Notes: generated by a model from the letters alone, not told the origin. A DNA stretch of 56,225 nucleotides from Bacteroidota bacterium (GCA_021155905.1 JAJNBG010000028.1:1-56225); one strand, 5' to 3'; shown: positions 25,501-34,221, counted from the stretch's first letter. A program made the numbers and translations.

Positions 25501-27730
25501 AATTGACTGAGTTACTGCAAAAAGGACTCGCAGAGTAATTAAAAGCAGATATAGGCAATTCAGTAATGGTTATATTATTTTCAGCAATGACAACAGGACA
25601 CCCTCCAATAGCAGCAAGCGTGTTAGTTACTGTATATGAACCCGGCGTACTTCCAAGCAAATCTACCAGGCCAGTACCTGAATCAATTGTCAATCCTGAA
25701 GAGGAAGCAAATGTACCCGCAACACCGTTCGTTGTAAATACCGGTAATGGATTTGTTGAATTCTGACATATTGGAGAGGCGGTATAACTGAAGCCTGCTT
25801 CCTGCAATTGCGTAATTGTAACGACTGCGGTTGCAGTTGATGTTCCGCAAAGGCCTGACGGAGCAATTGTATTCATTACTGTATATGTTCCGGGGGTGCT
25901 GGCTGCCAGGTCGATTTCACCGGTAAGGTTATTAGCAAAAACTAATCCTGCAGAAGAGCTAAACGTTCCACCACTGGCACCGGCTGAAAATGTGGGCAAA
26001 GGGTTTGTTTCATTTTGGCAATACGGCGAGGCGCTATAATTAAAAGCGGCCATAGGTGCTGTGGTTATATTTATTGGAAAATCCTGTGAATTCGGACAAA
26101 TTCCGTTTGTGGTGTATGTCACTGTATATGAACCAATCGTGCTGGCAGATAAATCAATTGTACCAGCTGAATTTAGAAATACCAAACCAGTTCCGGTTGA
26201 AAATGTACCGCCATTTAAACCGGTAATTGTAGCAACTGGATTAACTCCCGTTTTACAATTTGTGGAAGACGGATAATTGAACGAAGCATCATCTTTAGGC
26301 CTTACTGTCACATTTACGATCTGCTGATTACCAGCGCATGAGCCCGCCAAAGTTGATATAGGAGTAACAGTATAAACTACTATTTCATTAGTTGTTCCTG
26401 TATTAACCAATGTGTTTATTAAACTTGACGCCGTTTGCGTTGTAGTACTTTCTCCGGTAGTATTCGCGTTGTCTGAGGCCAGCCATGTGAAATCAGAACC
26501 GATTGAACTTGTTAATGGGATGTTGACCATATTGCCGCCACAGATCGTTGCAGTTGAAGCGCTTGTCATAGACGGAAAGGGATGAATAATTACAGTGGTC
26601 GTTGAACTTGATCCCGAACAAGCGCCGGAAGGCGCCACTGTATTTGTAACAACATAGGTCCCCGAATTACTCGCCATTAAATTAATTACACCTGTGCTGA
26701 TACTGACAAATGACAAACCTACCGGTGTCGCTGAAAAAGCGCCAGGTTGGCTTGACCCTCCAAAAACGGGTGTTGGGTTAGGATCTCCTTTACAATAATA
26801 GGTAGCAGGATAGGAAAATGTAGTGACAGGAATTGTACCGATCACTTTCGTTAGTGTAATTGAAGGGCATTTTGTTTTATCCGAAATAATTACGCTATAG
26901 GTTCCGGCTGCAGAGACGGATGTCGTATATGAATTATTGGTGCCGGCCACATTACTCCAATCATATTTATAAGGAAGAGCACCACCAGAAATATTAGCAG
27001 TGAGAGTTAAACTTGATCCAGAAGTTGCACAGATAACAGGGTTTACCGGTGTGATTGTACCAGTCGGAACATCTACAAAATAAACACGGATAGTATCACT
27101 CGTTGAACCTCCACAAGCCACTACAGGTAAACCAGACACCTTGAAATCCACGTAAGGTGGCGGATTGGGGCCCGGAGTGACAATGCTTGAATTACAACCT
27201 GCCGTACAACTCAGATAAGAGTTATATGCGCCCTGTACACCTGGATAAATGGATGTCCATGTTATTGTTGAAAGATTGACGTTATTCACAAATAAAGTAT
27301 CCTTACAGCCGGTTTTCTGCATGGTAATATCATTAGATCCATGCACCGCCTTACTTGCGCTAATGACATAATCAGGTGAATCTCCACCAGGCTTACAATA
27401 CGTAATGGTGAAAGGCGAAACCAAGCCCTTAATACATAACGGTGTGCCAATTGACACAGGGGTTCCGCAATTTACCTGGTAGTAGGCAGAACCGGAAGGT
27501 GACGGGTTCGTCACATCAAATCCTATTAAATCCGAACTGCTGTTAGAGTAGACTAAAAAGGTTACACAATTGGATGACCCACAGCACACACCGGCCCTGG
27601 TTTTATTTTCAATTATCGCTGTGGTATCTATGGCTCCTCTTAAATCAACTGTGAAACTTGGAGCTGTGCATTGGGCTTTAACATTGCTGGCAATTATAAA
27701 GCATAGTAACAGAATAAATATTTTTTTCAT
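22517..27730 (-). CDS. Giant SprB-like surface adhesin with T9SS type B (gliding-motility) C-terminal domain
   Basis: 1737 residues. Signal peptide (IASNVKAQ), then a unique N-terminal region (about 20-300). Seven Ig-like repeats of ~75-85 residues follow (about 300-920). Their core is a YC near the start, NPxPxF, GTFSxxxGL, a GxIDLAxSTPGTYTVTNT block and GCP. Five more Ig/HYR-like repeats with paired Cys come next (about 1010-1445), then two PKD domains (WNFGDGNNS, WSFGDGTTTSSTDPTHAF). The C-terminal type B sorting domain reads IPGGFTPNGDGMNDGFSVLGG ... VFNAWGNEIFVTNSQNDKWDG. Family knowledge places such proteins on the cell surface in gliding or adhesion. PorP/SprF is encoded directly downstream. 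Confidence 0.9.
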   Translation of the reverse strand: MKKIFILLLCFIIASNVKAQCTAPSFTVDLRGAIDTTAIIENKTRAGVCCGSSNCVTFLVYSNSSSDLIGFDVTNPSPSGSAYYQVNCGTPVSIGTPLCIKGLVSPFTITYCKPGGDSPDYVISASKAVHGSNDITMQKTGCKDTLFVNNVNLSTITWTSIYPGVQGAYNSYLSCTAGCNSSIVTPGPNPPPYVDFKVSGLPVVACGGSTSDTIRVYFVDVPTGTITPVNPVICATSGSSLTLTANISGGALPYKYDWSNVAGTNNSYTTSVSAAGTYSVIISDKTKCPSITLTKVIGTIPVTTFSYPATYYCKGDPNPTPVFGGSSQPGAFSATPVGLSFVSISTGVINLMASNSGTYVVTNTVAPSGACSGSSSTTTVIIHPFPSMTSASTATICGGNMVNIPLTSSIGSDFTWLASDNANTTGESTTTQTASSLINTLVNTGTTNEIVVYTVTPISTLAGSCAGNQQIVNVTVRPKDDASFNYPSSTNCKTGVNPVATITGLNGGTFSTGTGLVFLNSAGTIDLSASTIGSYTVTYTTNGICPNSQDFPINITTAPMAAFNYSASPYCQNETNPLPTFSAGASGGTFSSSAGLVFANNLTGEIDLAASTPGTYTVMNTIAPSGLCGTSTATAVVTITQLQEAGFSYTASPICQNSTNPLPVFTTNGVAGTFASSSGLTIDSGTGLVDLLGSTPGSYTVTNTLAAIGGCPVVIAENNITITELPISAFNYSASPFCSNSVNSLPSFTGGGVAGTFNASSVYLDIDASTGLIKISNSQPGDYIVSNTIAAANGCPAVASSASVTITKLPDAAIVFSGPYCTSSANPTPTLSIDGTNGNYASDPTGLNLDANSGTIDLASSTAGTYTVTNTVSAANGCPAVTGSSAVTITKLPSATFDYPSTPYCIDGSNPSPAYIGEGAAGTFSATPALSINGSNGQVDLAGCSAGTYTVTNVITASNGCPDVAANAIVTINPIPTASAGADATICADQSYTLSGGVGGAASTLVWTTSGSGVFSNSSSATSLYTPSAFDISKGSVVLTITSDDPNGPCSFATDAMTLTINPTPTVSAGSTNTLTCSNKTLVLTGSGGGTYTWEGPGIVSGAGTSNPVINEPGTYSLVVISSLNCSSDISTVVIFQDTVSPIVMAANSGSLSCTTLAVNASVSTSASPVSYNWSGSGIISAGNISTITVNQGGTYNYTVTNTFNNCITVGSLSIVQNTVAPTVLIGSPSVTTTCANPTAQLNIVSTPSVDVTYSWTAPSTGSLNNYAISNPVASGSGVFTVVVTNNISGCVSSSVSQSTIEVIPDIGIPTTILSASSASITCANPNPSVTVTSNIGNVSYNWLPAAGIVPGTENTASPSFIAAGTYSAIVTNTNSGCATFITNNVVTVVLDNAIPVVSLTGSVNNGTITCSTSTVIATSSVTPANDISYTWTSATGAGISGPSNQASATFTASGNYTLAVTNTVTGCTSVLDASSIFTVFVDTISPIANFKFVTGCSKDSVKFIDQSSISTGSITDWTWNFGDGNNSLIQNPANNYSQVSSYTVSLQVRAANGCMNAANGVVSLIPPVLADFVPGGGDFLINQPIAFTNQSSGSTNYIWSFGDGTTTSSTDPTHAFSSLGSYSVMLVASNSIGCKDSISVNVNVKPAGYAIPGGFTPNGDGMNDGFSVLGGPFSSYELRVFNAWGNEIFVTNSQNDKWDGSYKDTQQPAGTYIYIFNGKIVDGEDLKLKGEVHIIR

Positions 27731-28415
27731 GCATTAAATTTTTAGGAGACAGTTAAAATATTATTTCAAAGATGCATCCGGAAAGAGGCAATAACACTGT
27801 TATTTTGATAAAGCAACAGAATGCTTAGTCAAAAGAAATTAATTAATAGCTTAGTTTTTTTAATGAAAGTGGGCCGTTTATAGAATCAACATTTAAGTTT
27901 ATACTCTTCTTTTTGATTTAACATTTTTGAGTAGCCGCATCGCTGAGATGCCTAATTTTACTGGCATTTCATTAAGCCATGAAAATTTAAATACTAAAAA
28001 TAAAATTGAGTAAAGTCAAAATTATTTCTCTTAATATTTTAATAAATAAAAATTTAAACCATAGTGTTTATGTCTAAAGAAATATTTTTACGAATTCAAC
28101 GTTACAATTGTAATCCATGGCGTTGTTAATTCCGACGTTCCTTCATCAGTATCGAAAAGGCTTGTATAAACTTGTATGGATATAAGCGAAACGGTAAGTC
28201 ATAACGTTTCATGAATATTCAAATGATTGAGAATATATTTTTAGCGAATCAAGATGGAGTGCTTCCCGAAAATTCTAAAAAATTATAACAGAGTATCACA
28301 AAACACAACTGTACTCCCTATTCAGCGATGATTGTTCTGTTTTTAAGCTCTGATTCTGCGGTTCAATCTTATATGAACCTTTCATTCAAAAGCGAACGAC
28401 CAGAAATGAAAATCT
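27731..28415. other. 685-bp spacer between adhesin and kinase genes
   Basis: An AT-rich stretch with no frame above about 25 codons that looks coding and no tRNA-like fold. It holds the upstream region of the adhesin gene, with a CAAAGATG site (27767-27774, 7 of 8 to the -7 consensus on the minus strand) but no well-spaced TTG. It also holds the 3' flank of the kai operon. I see no terminator hairpin, repeat array or other structure that I can name. Confidence 0.5.
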
Positions 28416-29678
28416 TTAGCTATACTTAACCGGGAAATAAAGATTGAATGTGGTGCCATCGTGGGAAGAACTTGCAACTTCAATTTTTCCATGATGGTTT
28501 TCCATAATTTTTTTACAAATGGCGAGGCCAATTCCATTGCCAAAAAACTCGTTTGGTGTTTGGGTTCTATGTGAAAATGTAAATATCTTTTTTAGCTGCT
28601 CAGGTTTAAGAGCCGTTCCACTATCGCGTAAACAAATGCGGTAAAATTTTTTATTTGGAAATTTTTTATCGACGCAATCCGTTATATCACCAATAAGGTC
28701 AATTTTATGTTTAGTGCCTGTCTTTTTATGCGTTATGGAATGTGCGATCAGGTTAGCAAATAATTGTCTCATCTGTACTTTAGAGCCCAACACTCTTGGA
28801 AGATTACTAAACTTCAATGAAGCTTCATGCTCTTTAAAAGAAATTTCAAGATCTTCCATCACTTCTGTTATCACCGCATTCAGATCTTCCTCTTTAAATT
28901 CTATTTTTCCGGAACTAATGGTATAATGCATCAGTTCATCTACCAAGGCTGTCAACCTTAATGCGGAAGTGCGAATTATACCAAGACTGTTGGTTTCCGG
29001 GTGATCTGGTTTAATTTCTTTCTCATCAGTAAACTGGGAGCTATATGTGACAATTTTCCTTAATGGTTCTTTGATGTTATGGGAAATAATGTGAATAAAC
29101 TGCTCCAGGTGTTCATTTGATTTATTTAGCTCCTGGATTTTTAACTCCAGCTTCCTTTGATACAATTCGATCGTATCTTCCTGTTTTAATTTACTTGTCA
29201 GATCATTGATGATAATCCCTATAGCGTTTACCTGCGGATTTAAATCGGTCAGCGACATCATCACCGGTACCTTCCGCCCTTCTACGTTAAGTATAATTTC
29301 ACCTTTGCTTTTGCCGCCTTTCAATCCTTTTTTAAGTTCATGAAACTGACCTACGGAGTCAATAAAAGAATTGAAATAGGTGCCAATAATTTTATCGGCC
29401 TCAACGCCAACTAATTTTGAAAAACTTTTATTACAGAACAGAATCAACCCGTTATCGGATACACTCAAAGCTCCCTCGCTGAATTTCTCTATCAGTAAAC
29501 GGTAAGTATAATCGGCGCTTTCAATGGCGTACAAATTTGATTTTCCATTCATATTAAGTACAAGAGCATCTATGTCGCCATCTTTGATCGCCTCAATAAT
29601 GCTGTTTGATTCAAATAGCTTCGCTTTTAATTCTGCTATTTCATCCAGTAATTTTTTATGTTCCGACACTTTCGGCAT
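28416..29678 (-). CDS. PAS-domain sensor histidine kinase of the kai operon, degenerate ATP site
   Basis: 420 residues, no membrane segment, so cytosolic. An N-terminal coiled coil (about 5-30) is followed by a PAS domain (about 55-160, FSEGALSVSDNGLILFCNKSF), a second coiled coil (165-195) and HisKA with H200 in HIISHNIKEPLRKI. The ATPase domain (about 295-415) has an intact G2 box (FFGNGIGLAICKKI). The N box reads LFANLIAHSITHK, with His where the Mg-binding Asn is expected, and the G1 box reads DSGTALKP instead of DxGxG. Kinase activity may be weak or absent. The start overlaps the stop of the KaiB-like gene by one base. Cyanobacterial SasA fuses a KaiB-like domain to a kinase; here they are separate. 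Confidence 0.88.
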   Translation of the reverse strand: MPKVSEHKKLLDEIAELKAKLFESNSIIEAIKDGDIDALVLNMNGKSNLYAIESADYTYRLLIEKFSEGALSVSDNGLILFCNKSFSKLVGVEADKIIGTYFNSFIDSVGQFHELKKGLKGGKSKGEIILNVEGRKVPVMMSLTDLNPQVNAIGIIINDLTSKLKQEDTIELYQRKLELKIQELNKSNEHLEQFIHIISHNIKEPLRKIVTYSSQFTDEKEIKPDHPETNSLGIIRTSALRLTALVDELMHYTISSGKIEFKEEDLNAVITEVMEDLEISFKEHEASLKFSNLPRVLGSKVQMRQLFANLIAHSITHKKTGTKHKIDLIGDITDCVDKKFPNKKFYRICLRDSGTALKPEQLKKIFTFSHRTQTPNEFFGNGIGLAICKKIMENHHGKIEVASSSHDGTTFNLYFPVKYS

Positions 29679-29977
29679 TATTCGGTGATTTCAAGAATTT
29701 TAAGCACTCTAGTTGTATCCGAAAGGTCGCCAACAATAACACGGCGAGGATCGGGACTTTCTTTTACTAAAGATGGTATGGCAACAATCTGATGTTTTGA
29801 AGCAGCAGCCTGATCTTTACTGATGTCAATAATTTGAAGGTCGAAATTATCGTTAAAATAGTCGGTTCCTATTTTTCGGATATTCTCGATTGCTCGTAAA
29901 GATTTAACTGACATCCCGGACACGAACAAAATGAATTTATAATTTTCTTTTATAAAATGAGGAGAAGCTTTTTTCAA
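29678..29977 (-). CDS. Diverged KaiB-like protein
   Basis: 99 residues with the thioredoxin-like KaiB/SasA-N fold pattern: [48 protein letters not shown] and [20 protein letters not shown]. It is recognisably related to the upstream KaiB but differs at the GNTPNS-type turn (SGMSVKS here) and in the loop before the cis-Pro segment (ESPDPRR). It overlaps the upstream kaiB stop by 4 bases and the kinase start by 1. Its position directly before the kinase suggests it acts as a detached SasA-type sensor domain, or as a second KaiB with its own KaiC binding. Both are inference. Confidence 0.85.
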   Translation of the reverse strand: MKKASPHFIKENYKFILFVSGMSVKSLRAIENIRKIGTDYFNDNFDLQIIDISKDQAAASKHQIVAIPSLVKESPDPRRVIVGDLSDTTRVLKILEITE

Positions 29978-30270
29978 CTAACTAACGTTTTTTTAATATC
30001 CAAACCAACTAAAACTTTTTCTTCATTCGAAAGATCACCGATTATTTTACGAATAGGTACAGGTACTTTTCTTACAAGAGTTGGTACCGCTAATATCTGG
30101 TCGCCTTCAGCGAGCTGAGGATTTAATAAAAGGTCAATGATCTCAATGGAATATTTGCCTTTTAAATGCTCTTCTGCATATTTTTTTATGTTATCCAAAG
30201 CCTTAATGGATTTCGGAGTCTGGCCGGCTATATAAAGCCTTAATTGCCATTCCATTACTTTTTTGGTCAT
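29974..30270 (-). CDS. kaiB: KaiB circadian clock-type protein
   Basis: 98 residues. A close match to the canonical KaiB pattern: [65 protein letters not shown] and VLVGLDI. It lacks the acidic C-terminal tail of cyanobacterial KaiB. In cyanobacteria KaiB switches fold to bind the KaiC CI ring; the cis-Pro region LAVPTL and the [14 protein letters not shown] segment are preserved. The gene overlaps kaiC by 4 bases (ATGA) and the next kaiB-like gene by 4 bases. No KaiA is present in the window. Confidence 0.95.
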   Translation of the reverse strand: MTKKVMEWQLRLYIAGQTPKSIKALDNIKKYAEEHLKGKYSIEIIDLLLNPQLAEGDQILAVPTLVRKVPVPIRKIIGDLSNEEKVLVGLDIKKTLVS

Positions 30271-31976
30271 TTCTTCTTCTTTAAGTTTGATGTATTGTTT
30301 GTTGCTAATCTTGCATGAAGGTCTTCTGTCGCCTTCAGAATACTTAATTCTTCTTCCACGGATTCGAATTCATTTTTCAATGCATCAATGTTTGCCTCCA
30401 ACACCTTCCGCTTACGGTAAATTTCCCTGTCTTTGCGGTCTAATTCGTTTTGCAGTTTGAGTGCTGCAATTTTTTTATTCAGTTCGCTTGTCTTGCGGGC
30501 AGCACCTGTTAATATTCCATTTGGACCAAACTCAACATCCAGTAACCGAATTCCGTCATCAGTAATCACAAATTCTCTTACCTGGTTTGAATGGCCCACT
30601 CCCCTTGATTTGATAATATAAATGCCCCTGTTACGCTCTCCAACACCCTCAATGTCACGAACCGTAAGCCAGGTATCCACTAAAGAAGAAACGGATTCTT
30701 CTCCAAGATCAGGCCGAATGTGTTCTGTTTGCTTACTAAGCGAAGTGAACATAGCCGTAATATTATTGATCTTCAACATATCAATCAGTCTGACTAACAT
30801 TGATCTGACTTCATGGTCACTGCCCACTGTAATAAGGTTACTGATGGGATCAATAACAACTGTAGTTGGATTAAATTCTTTAATTAATTTGCGAAGGGTT
30901 AATAAGTGTAATTCCAATCCGTTTAACGAAGGGCGGGATGAATGAATCTGTAAATAACCTTTCTTAACATGTGGCTCAAGATCCAGACCGATTGATCGCA
31001 TGTTACGTATCAGCTGCTGAGGGGATTCCTCAAAAGCAAAATAAAGCACACGTTCTTTTTTACGGCACTGTTCGTTGGCGAAGTACGCAGCAATGGTAGT
31101 CTTTGCAGTTCCGGCAGTTCCACTGATCAAAATATTGCTGCCGCGATAAAATCCGCCGGACTTAAACATCTCGTTTAGGCCAGGAACTCCGGTTGAAACA
31201 ACATCTGAAGAAACTTCATTATCTAATTTCAGAGACGTAATCGGTAAAACGGAAATTCCGTTCTCATCAATCAGGAAAGGATATTCATTGGTACCATGTG
31301 TTGAACCCCTGTATTTTACAATTCTCAGACGACGTGTTGACACTTGCTCAATCACTCGGTGATCTAACAGGATCACACAATCGGAAACGTATTCTTCCAA
31401 TCCTTGGCGGGTAAGTGTGGCCTCTCCCCGTTCTCCGGTAATAATGGCAGTAACTCCCTTTTCTTTTAACCAGTGAAAAAGGCGTCTTAGTTCGGCGCGT
31501 AATATGGCTTGATTATCGAGGCCCGAAAAAAGAGATTCGAGTGTATCTAAAACAACACGTTTTGCTTTTACCTTGTTAATGGCATACTCCAATCGAATGA
31601 ACAAACCATCCAGGTCATATTCGCCGGCTTCTTCAATTTCTGATCGCTCAACCCTGACATGATCGATCACCAATTTTTTTTCTGAAGATAATCGTTCAAG
31701 ATCGAAACCCAACGATTTAACATTGATAAAAAGATCAGCAGAAGGTTCTTCAAAAGACATAAACACTCCGGGTTCGTTAAACTCGGTAATGCCTTTAATT
31801 AGAAATTGCATGGATAGTAATGTTTTTCCACAACCGGCGCCGCCACAAACAAGCGTAGGCCGCCCTTTTGGTAATCCGCCCTCGGTTATTTCATCTAGAC
31901 CTTCAACTCCGGTAGGAGTTTTTGGAAATTTAAACACACTGGACGCGTGTTTTTTTGTTTTAGAACTAGTACTCAC
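30267..31976 (-). CDS. kaiC: KaiC-like double-RecA ATPase with coiled-coil C-terminus
   Basis: 569 residues from GTG 31976. A TTG at 32033 would add 19 residues but lies on the -33 element, so it is rejected. CI domain: Walker A GGAGCGKT (45-52), catalytic Glu pair in MSFEEP (76-77). CII domain: Walker A GTAGTAKT (286-293), Glu pair in YFAFEES (316-317). The phosphorylation site aligned to Synechococcus Ser431/Thr432 is Ser430-Ser431 ([10 protein letters not shown]), so Ser-Ser. The last ~60 residues form a predicted coiled coil (about 495-550), unlike the A-loop tail of cyanobacterial KaiC. KaiC hydrolyses ATP and autophosphorylates as a hexamer. The gene leads a four-gene overlapping operon with two kaiB-type genes and a kinase. 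Confidence 0.93.
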   Translation of the reverse strand: MSTSSKTKKHASSVFKFPKTPTGVEGLDEITEGGLPKGRPTLVCGGAGCGKTLLSMQFLIKGITEFNEPGVFMSFEEPSADLFINVKSLGFDLERLSSEKKLVIDHVRVERSEIEEAGEYDLDGLFIRLEYAINKVKAKRVVLDTLESLFSGLDNQAILRAELRRLFHWLKEKGVTAIITGERGEATLTRQGLEEYVSDCVILLDHRVIEQVSTRRLRIVKYRGSTHGTNEYPFLIDENGISVLPITSLKLDNEVSSDVVSTGVPGLNEMFKSGGFYRGSNILISGTAGTAKTTIAAYFANEQCRKKERVLYFAFEESPQQLIRNMRSIGLDLEPHVKKGYLQIHSSRPSLNGLELHLLTLRKLIKEFNPTTVVIDPISNLITVGSDHEVRSMLVRLIDMLKINNITAMFTSLSKQTEHIRPDLGEESVSSLVDTWLTVRDIEGVGERNRGIYIIKSRGVGHSNQVREFVITDDGIRLLDVEFGPNGILTGAARKTSELNKKIAALKLQNELDRKDREIYRKRKVLEANIDALKNEFESVEEELSILKATEDLHARLATNNTSNLKKKK

Positions 31977-32002
31977 AATCTTTTTACTTAGGTTACTTAT
32001 TA

Positions 32003-32033
32003 CAAAATAAATTAATTGTTTTTTATAAAACAA
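32003..32033 (-). promoter_or_regulatory. Candidate promoter of the kaiC operon
   Basis: On the minus strand TTG (32033-32031), a 20-base spacer and TTATTTTG (32010-32003, 7 of 8 matches to TAnnTTTG). Transcription would start around 31996, 20 bases before the GTG at 31976, which supports that start over the upstream TTG. Confidence 0.55.
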
Positions 32034-32128
32034 CCTTTTAAGGGGGTATTTTTTCTCGTCTACGATTAAACGGTTTTCGGCTATTTTTATACTGTTGTCA
32101 GCCTAAACTATATCATCCCAATGTATGA

Positions 32129-32344
32129 TTATTTATCAGAATTAGTTGTGCTTGTCGCGTTTATTCCTGGTATGTTGTCCTTTAATGCGCGGTCATTTTG
32201 ATTATAGTTTTCTCCGGAAACATTTGTTTCTGAGTTGCTGTCCGCTTTGTTTAAGCTTTTGTCAGACTCCGTTTCGCTGCTATCATCGAACGAATAATAC
32301 CCAAGAATAGTTGAAAATGATACGGAGGAGAGTGCGGTTTTCAT
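32129..32344 (-). CDS. Small Ser/Asn-rich hypothetical protein
   Basis: 71 residues from ATG 32344 (an in-frame GTG or ATG further up would give up to 80). The sequence starts MKTALSSVSFSTILGYYSFDD and continues as low-complexity polar, probably disordered sequence rich in Ser, Asn, Asp and Glu. No domain, lipobox or Cys is seen. It lies alone between the kaiC promoter and the M20 peptidase gene. Coding status is uncertain; the frame length is only modestly above chance in this AT-rich DNA. Confidence 0.35.
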   Translation of the reverse strand: MKTALSSVSFSTILGYYSFDDSSETESDKSLNKADSNSETNVSGENYNQNDRALKDNIPGINATSTTNSDK

Positions 32345-32491
32345 GTCTTTTAGATTAAAGGTTTTAACCAAAAGTAACTGCAGTGGTAGGCATTAAAATA
32401 GTTTTTCGTTTGCAGCCCACATAAAATCGCCCGACAACCAGAATGAAAGATTATACACTTTCAATCGAATATAGTGTACTTCATAAACACC

Positions 32492-33709
32492 TCATGCCTG
32501 AAGTGTTTTTAATGTCATCCATGCCATCAGGCCCGTTGAGATTTCGAGCGCTTTTTCATCAATATCAAAAGTAGATGTATGAACTCCCGAAACAATTCCC
32601 TTGACTTTGTTTCCTGTACCCAATCTGTAAAAACAGCTAGGCACCTGTTGGGTAATATATGCGAAATCCTCTGCAGTCATTCGCAAAGGCAAATCTTCCA
32701 CGTTTTCATTTCCCAGATATTCCGTGGCCGCTTGTTTGCATTGCTGGGTTATATGATGATCATTTACCAGGAAAGGATAGCCGTCCAGAATATTTATTTC
32801 TGCTTTCACCTGATATTTATCTGAAATGGTTTTTATGATTGTTGTTATTTTTTCTTTTACTTCTTTTCGCCAGTCTTCATCCATTGTTCTGAAAGTTCCA
32901 GCTAAATAAACAGTTTCAGGAATTACATTGGTTGCACCTTTTCCTTCGATTTTACCAAAAGCGATGACAGTTGGAATATTATTTTGAGTGTTACGTGCAA
33001 CACCTTCTGAATCTATTGTAAACGGAAATTGTTTTTCAATCTCCGTAATAATATGAGCAGCCACGACTAAAGGGTTTTTATAATCACCGGCCATAGCTGC
33101 GTGTCCACCTTTTCCTGTAATAGTTATGTGTAACTCGTCTGTACTCGCCATGTACATTCCTTCTCTGAAACCCACTTTGCCGGTTTCCATACTTGGAAAA
33201 ACATGCTGTGCAAGAGCTATATCCACACGTGGATTATCAAGCACACCTGCTTTAATCATTAATGAGGAGCCGCCTGGCAAAACTTCTTCGCCCGGCTGAA
33301 ACATAATTTTAATGGTACCTTCAAACTCTTCCTTCAATTGATTTAAAATAATCGCTGTACCCAACACAGAAGCAGTATGAACATCGTGTCCGCAGGCATG
33401 CATAATACCATGGTTTCTGGATTTATAGTCTACCTTATTGTTTTCTTCAATCGGCAGTGCATCCAGATCCGCGCGTAAAAGAATTATTTTTTTGCCGGGA
33501 TTTTTCCCTTCGACAATAGCGACAATGCCGGTTTGTACAATACCTGTTGTATGAGATATGTTATATCTTTTCAATACAGAGCTGACGTAGGTGCTCGTTT
33601 CAAATTCCTGGAAAGATAATTCCGGATGCATGTGTAATTGTCTTCTATAAGACACCACCTCATCAAAATAATCCTGAGCCAACTGCTTTATACGATCAAC
33701 TGTAATCAT
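32492..33709 (-). CDS. M20D family metallo-amidohydrolase (N-acyl amino acid hydrolase type)
   Basis: 405 residues. Zinc-binding motifs: HACGHDVHTA (about 104-113), a PGEEVLPGGSS block (about 145) for the catalytic/ligand Glu pair, and MTAEDFAYITQQVPSCFYRLG near the C-terminus. The central dimerisation domain holds ITGKGGHAAM. The family removes acyl groups from N-acyl amino acids such as N-acetyl or hippurate-type substrates; the natural substrate is unknown. No signal peptide is present, so cytosolic. It starts 3 bases after the DUF4296 lipoprotein gene on the minus strand. Confidence 0.92.
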   Translation of the reverse strand: MITVDRIKQLAQDYFDEVVSYRRQLHMHPELSFQEFETSTYVSSVLKRYNISHTTGIVQTGIVAIVEGKNPGKKIILLRADLDALPIEENNKVDYKSRNHGIMHACGHDVHTASVLGTAIILNQLKEEFEGTIKIMFQPGEEVLPGGSSLMIKAGVLDNPRVDIALAQHVFPSMETGKVGFREGMYMASTDELHITITGKGGHAAMAGDYKNPLVVAAHIITEIEKQFPFTIDSEGVARNTQNNIPTVIAFGKIEGKGATNVIPETVYLAGTFRTMDEDWRKEVKEKITTIIKTISDKYQVKAEINILDGYPFLVNDHHITQQCKQAATEYLGNENVEDLPLRMTAEDFAYITQQVPSCFYRLGTGNKVKGIVSGVHTSTFDIDEKALEISTGLMAWMTLKTLQA

Positions 33710-33712
33710 AAT

Positions 33713-34069
33713 TTAATCTACTTTACCATTAGCCTGAATCACACTCAATTTATCAAGGACTTTCTCGTAAACGACCTTTAATTTTTTGGGGTGTCTGGTA
33801 TAAAAAACCATAGTAGAATCAAATTTCGCTCTTTCAATATGATTGTCTTTTAATGGATTAAATATATAAGCTGAGTCAAACTTCTCACCGGCTACAGCTT
33901 TCACATTAATACCCGATGCACTTTCTGCAAGGTAGGTTTCCGTTAACACCCGGGTCAATTGTTCCTCGGTCAATAAATTTTCCGGAACTTTTTCATCCTC
34001 TTCGCTTTTGGGCCTGCAGGAAAAAAGCAAACACGAAATAACGATTAGTTTAATGAGCTTTGTATACAT
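33713..34069 (-). CDS. DUF4296 lipoprotein
   Basis: 118 residues. Signal peptide with lipobox (LLFSCRPK, Cys at about 18). The mature helical domain has the DUF4296 pattern: LLTEEQLTRVLTETYLAESA near the start and FDSTMVFYTRHPKKLKVVYEKVLDKL near the end. The family is restricted to Bacteroidota and its function is unknown. It is placed between yifB and the M20 peptidase gene, 3 bases before the latter. Confidence 0.88.
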   Translation of the reverse strand: MYTKLIKLIVISCLLFSCRPKSEEDEKVPENLLTEEQLTRVLTETYLAESASGINVKAVAGEKFDSAYIFNPLKDNHIERAKFDSTMVFYTRHPKKLKVVYEKVLDKLSVIQANGKVD

Positions 34070-34221
34070 TCATACAAAGTTAACACTCTGCGGGACATTT
34101 TTAAATTGTTTGGGGATTTTGACTTAAAATAACGTTTTTTTGCAGATCATTTCTTTCTTTAGTTTCAAAACAATCCGTGGACAATACTCAGGGAACGCAT
34201 TGCTTTTTGGGTAATAAATTA

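Noticed and set aside
22517..27730. Tandem repeats considered as a CRISPR or non-coding array; opposite-strand open frames such as 23439-23933
   Set aside because: The repeats are coding Ig-like domains in one long frame; the antisense frames are by-products of Ser/Thr/Gly-rich coding sequence.
27731..28415. Small open frames (for example about 22 codons near 28118) and tRNA-like folds
   Set aside because: The frames are too short and lack initiation context or similarity; no cloverleaf could be drawn.
31977..32033. TTG start for kaiC 19 codons upstream
   Set aside because: It overlaps the promoter elements and adds residues not typical of KaiC.
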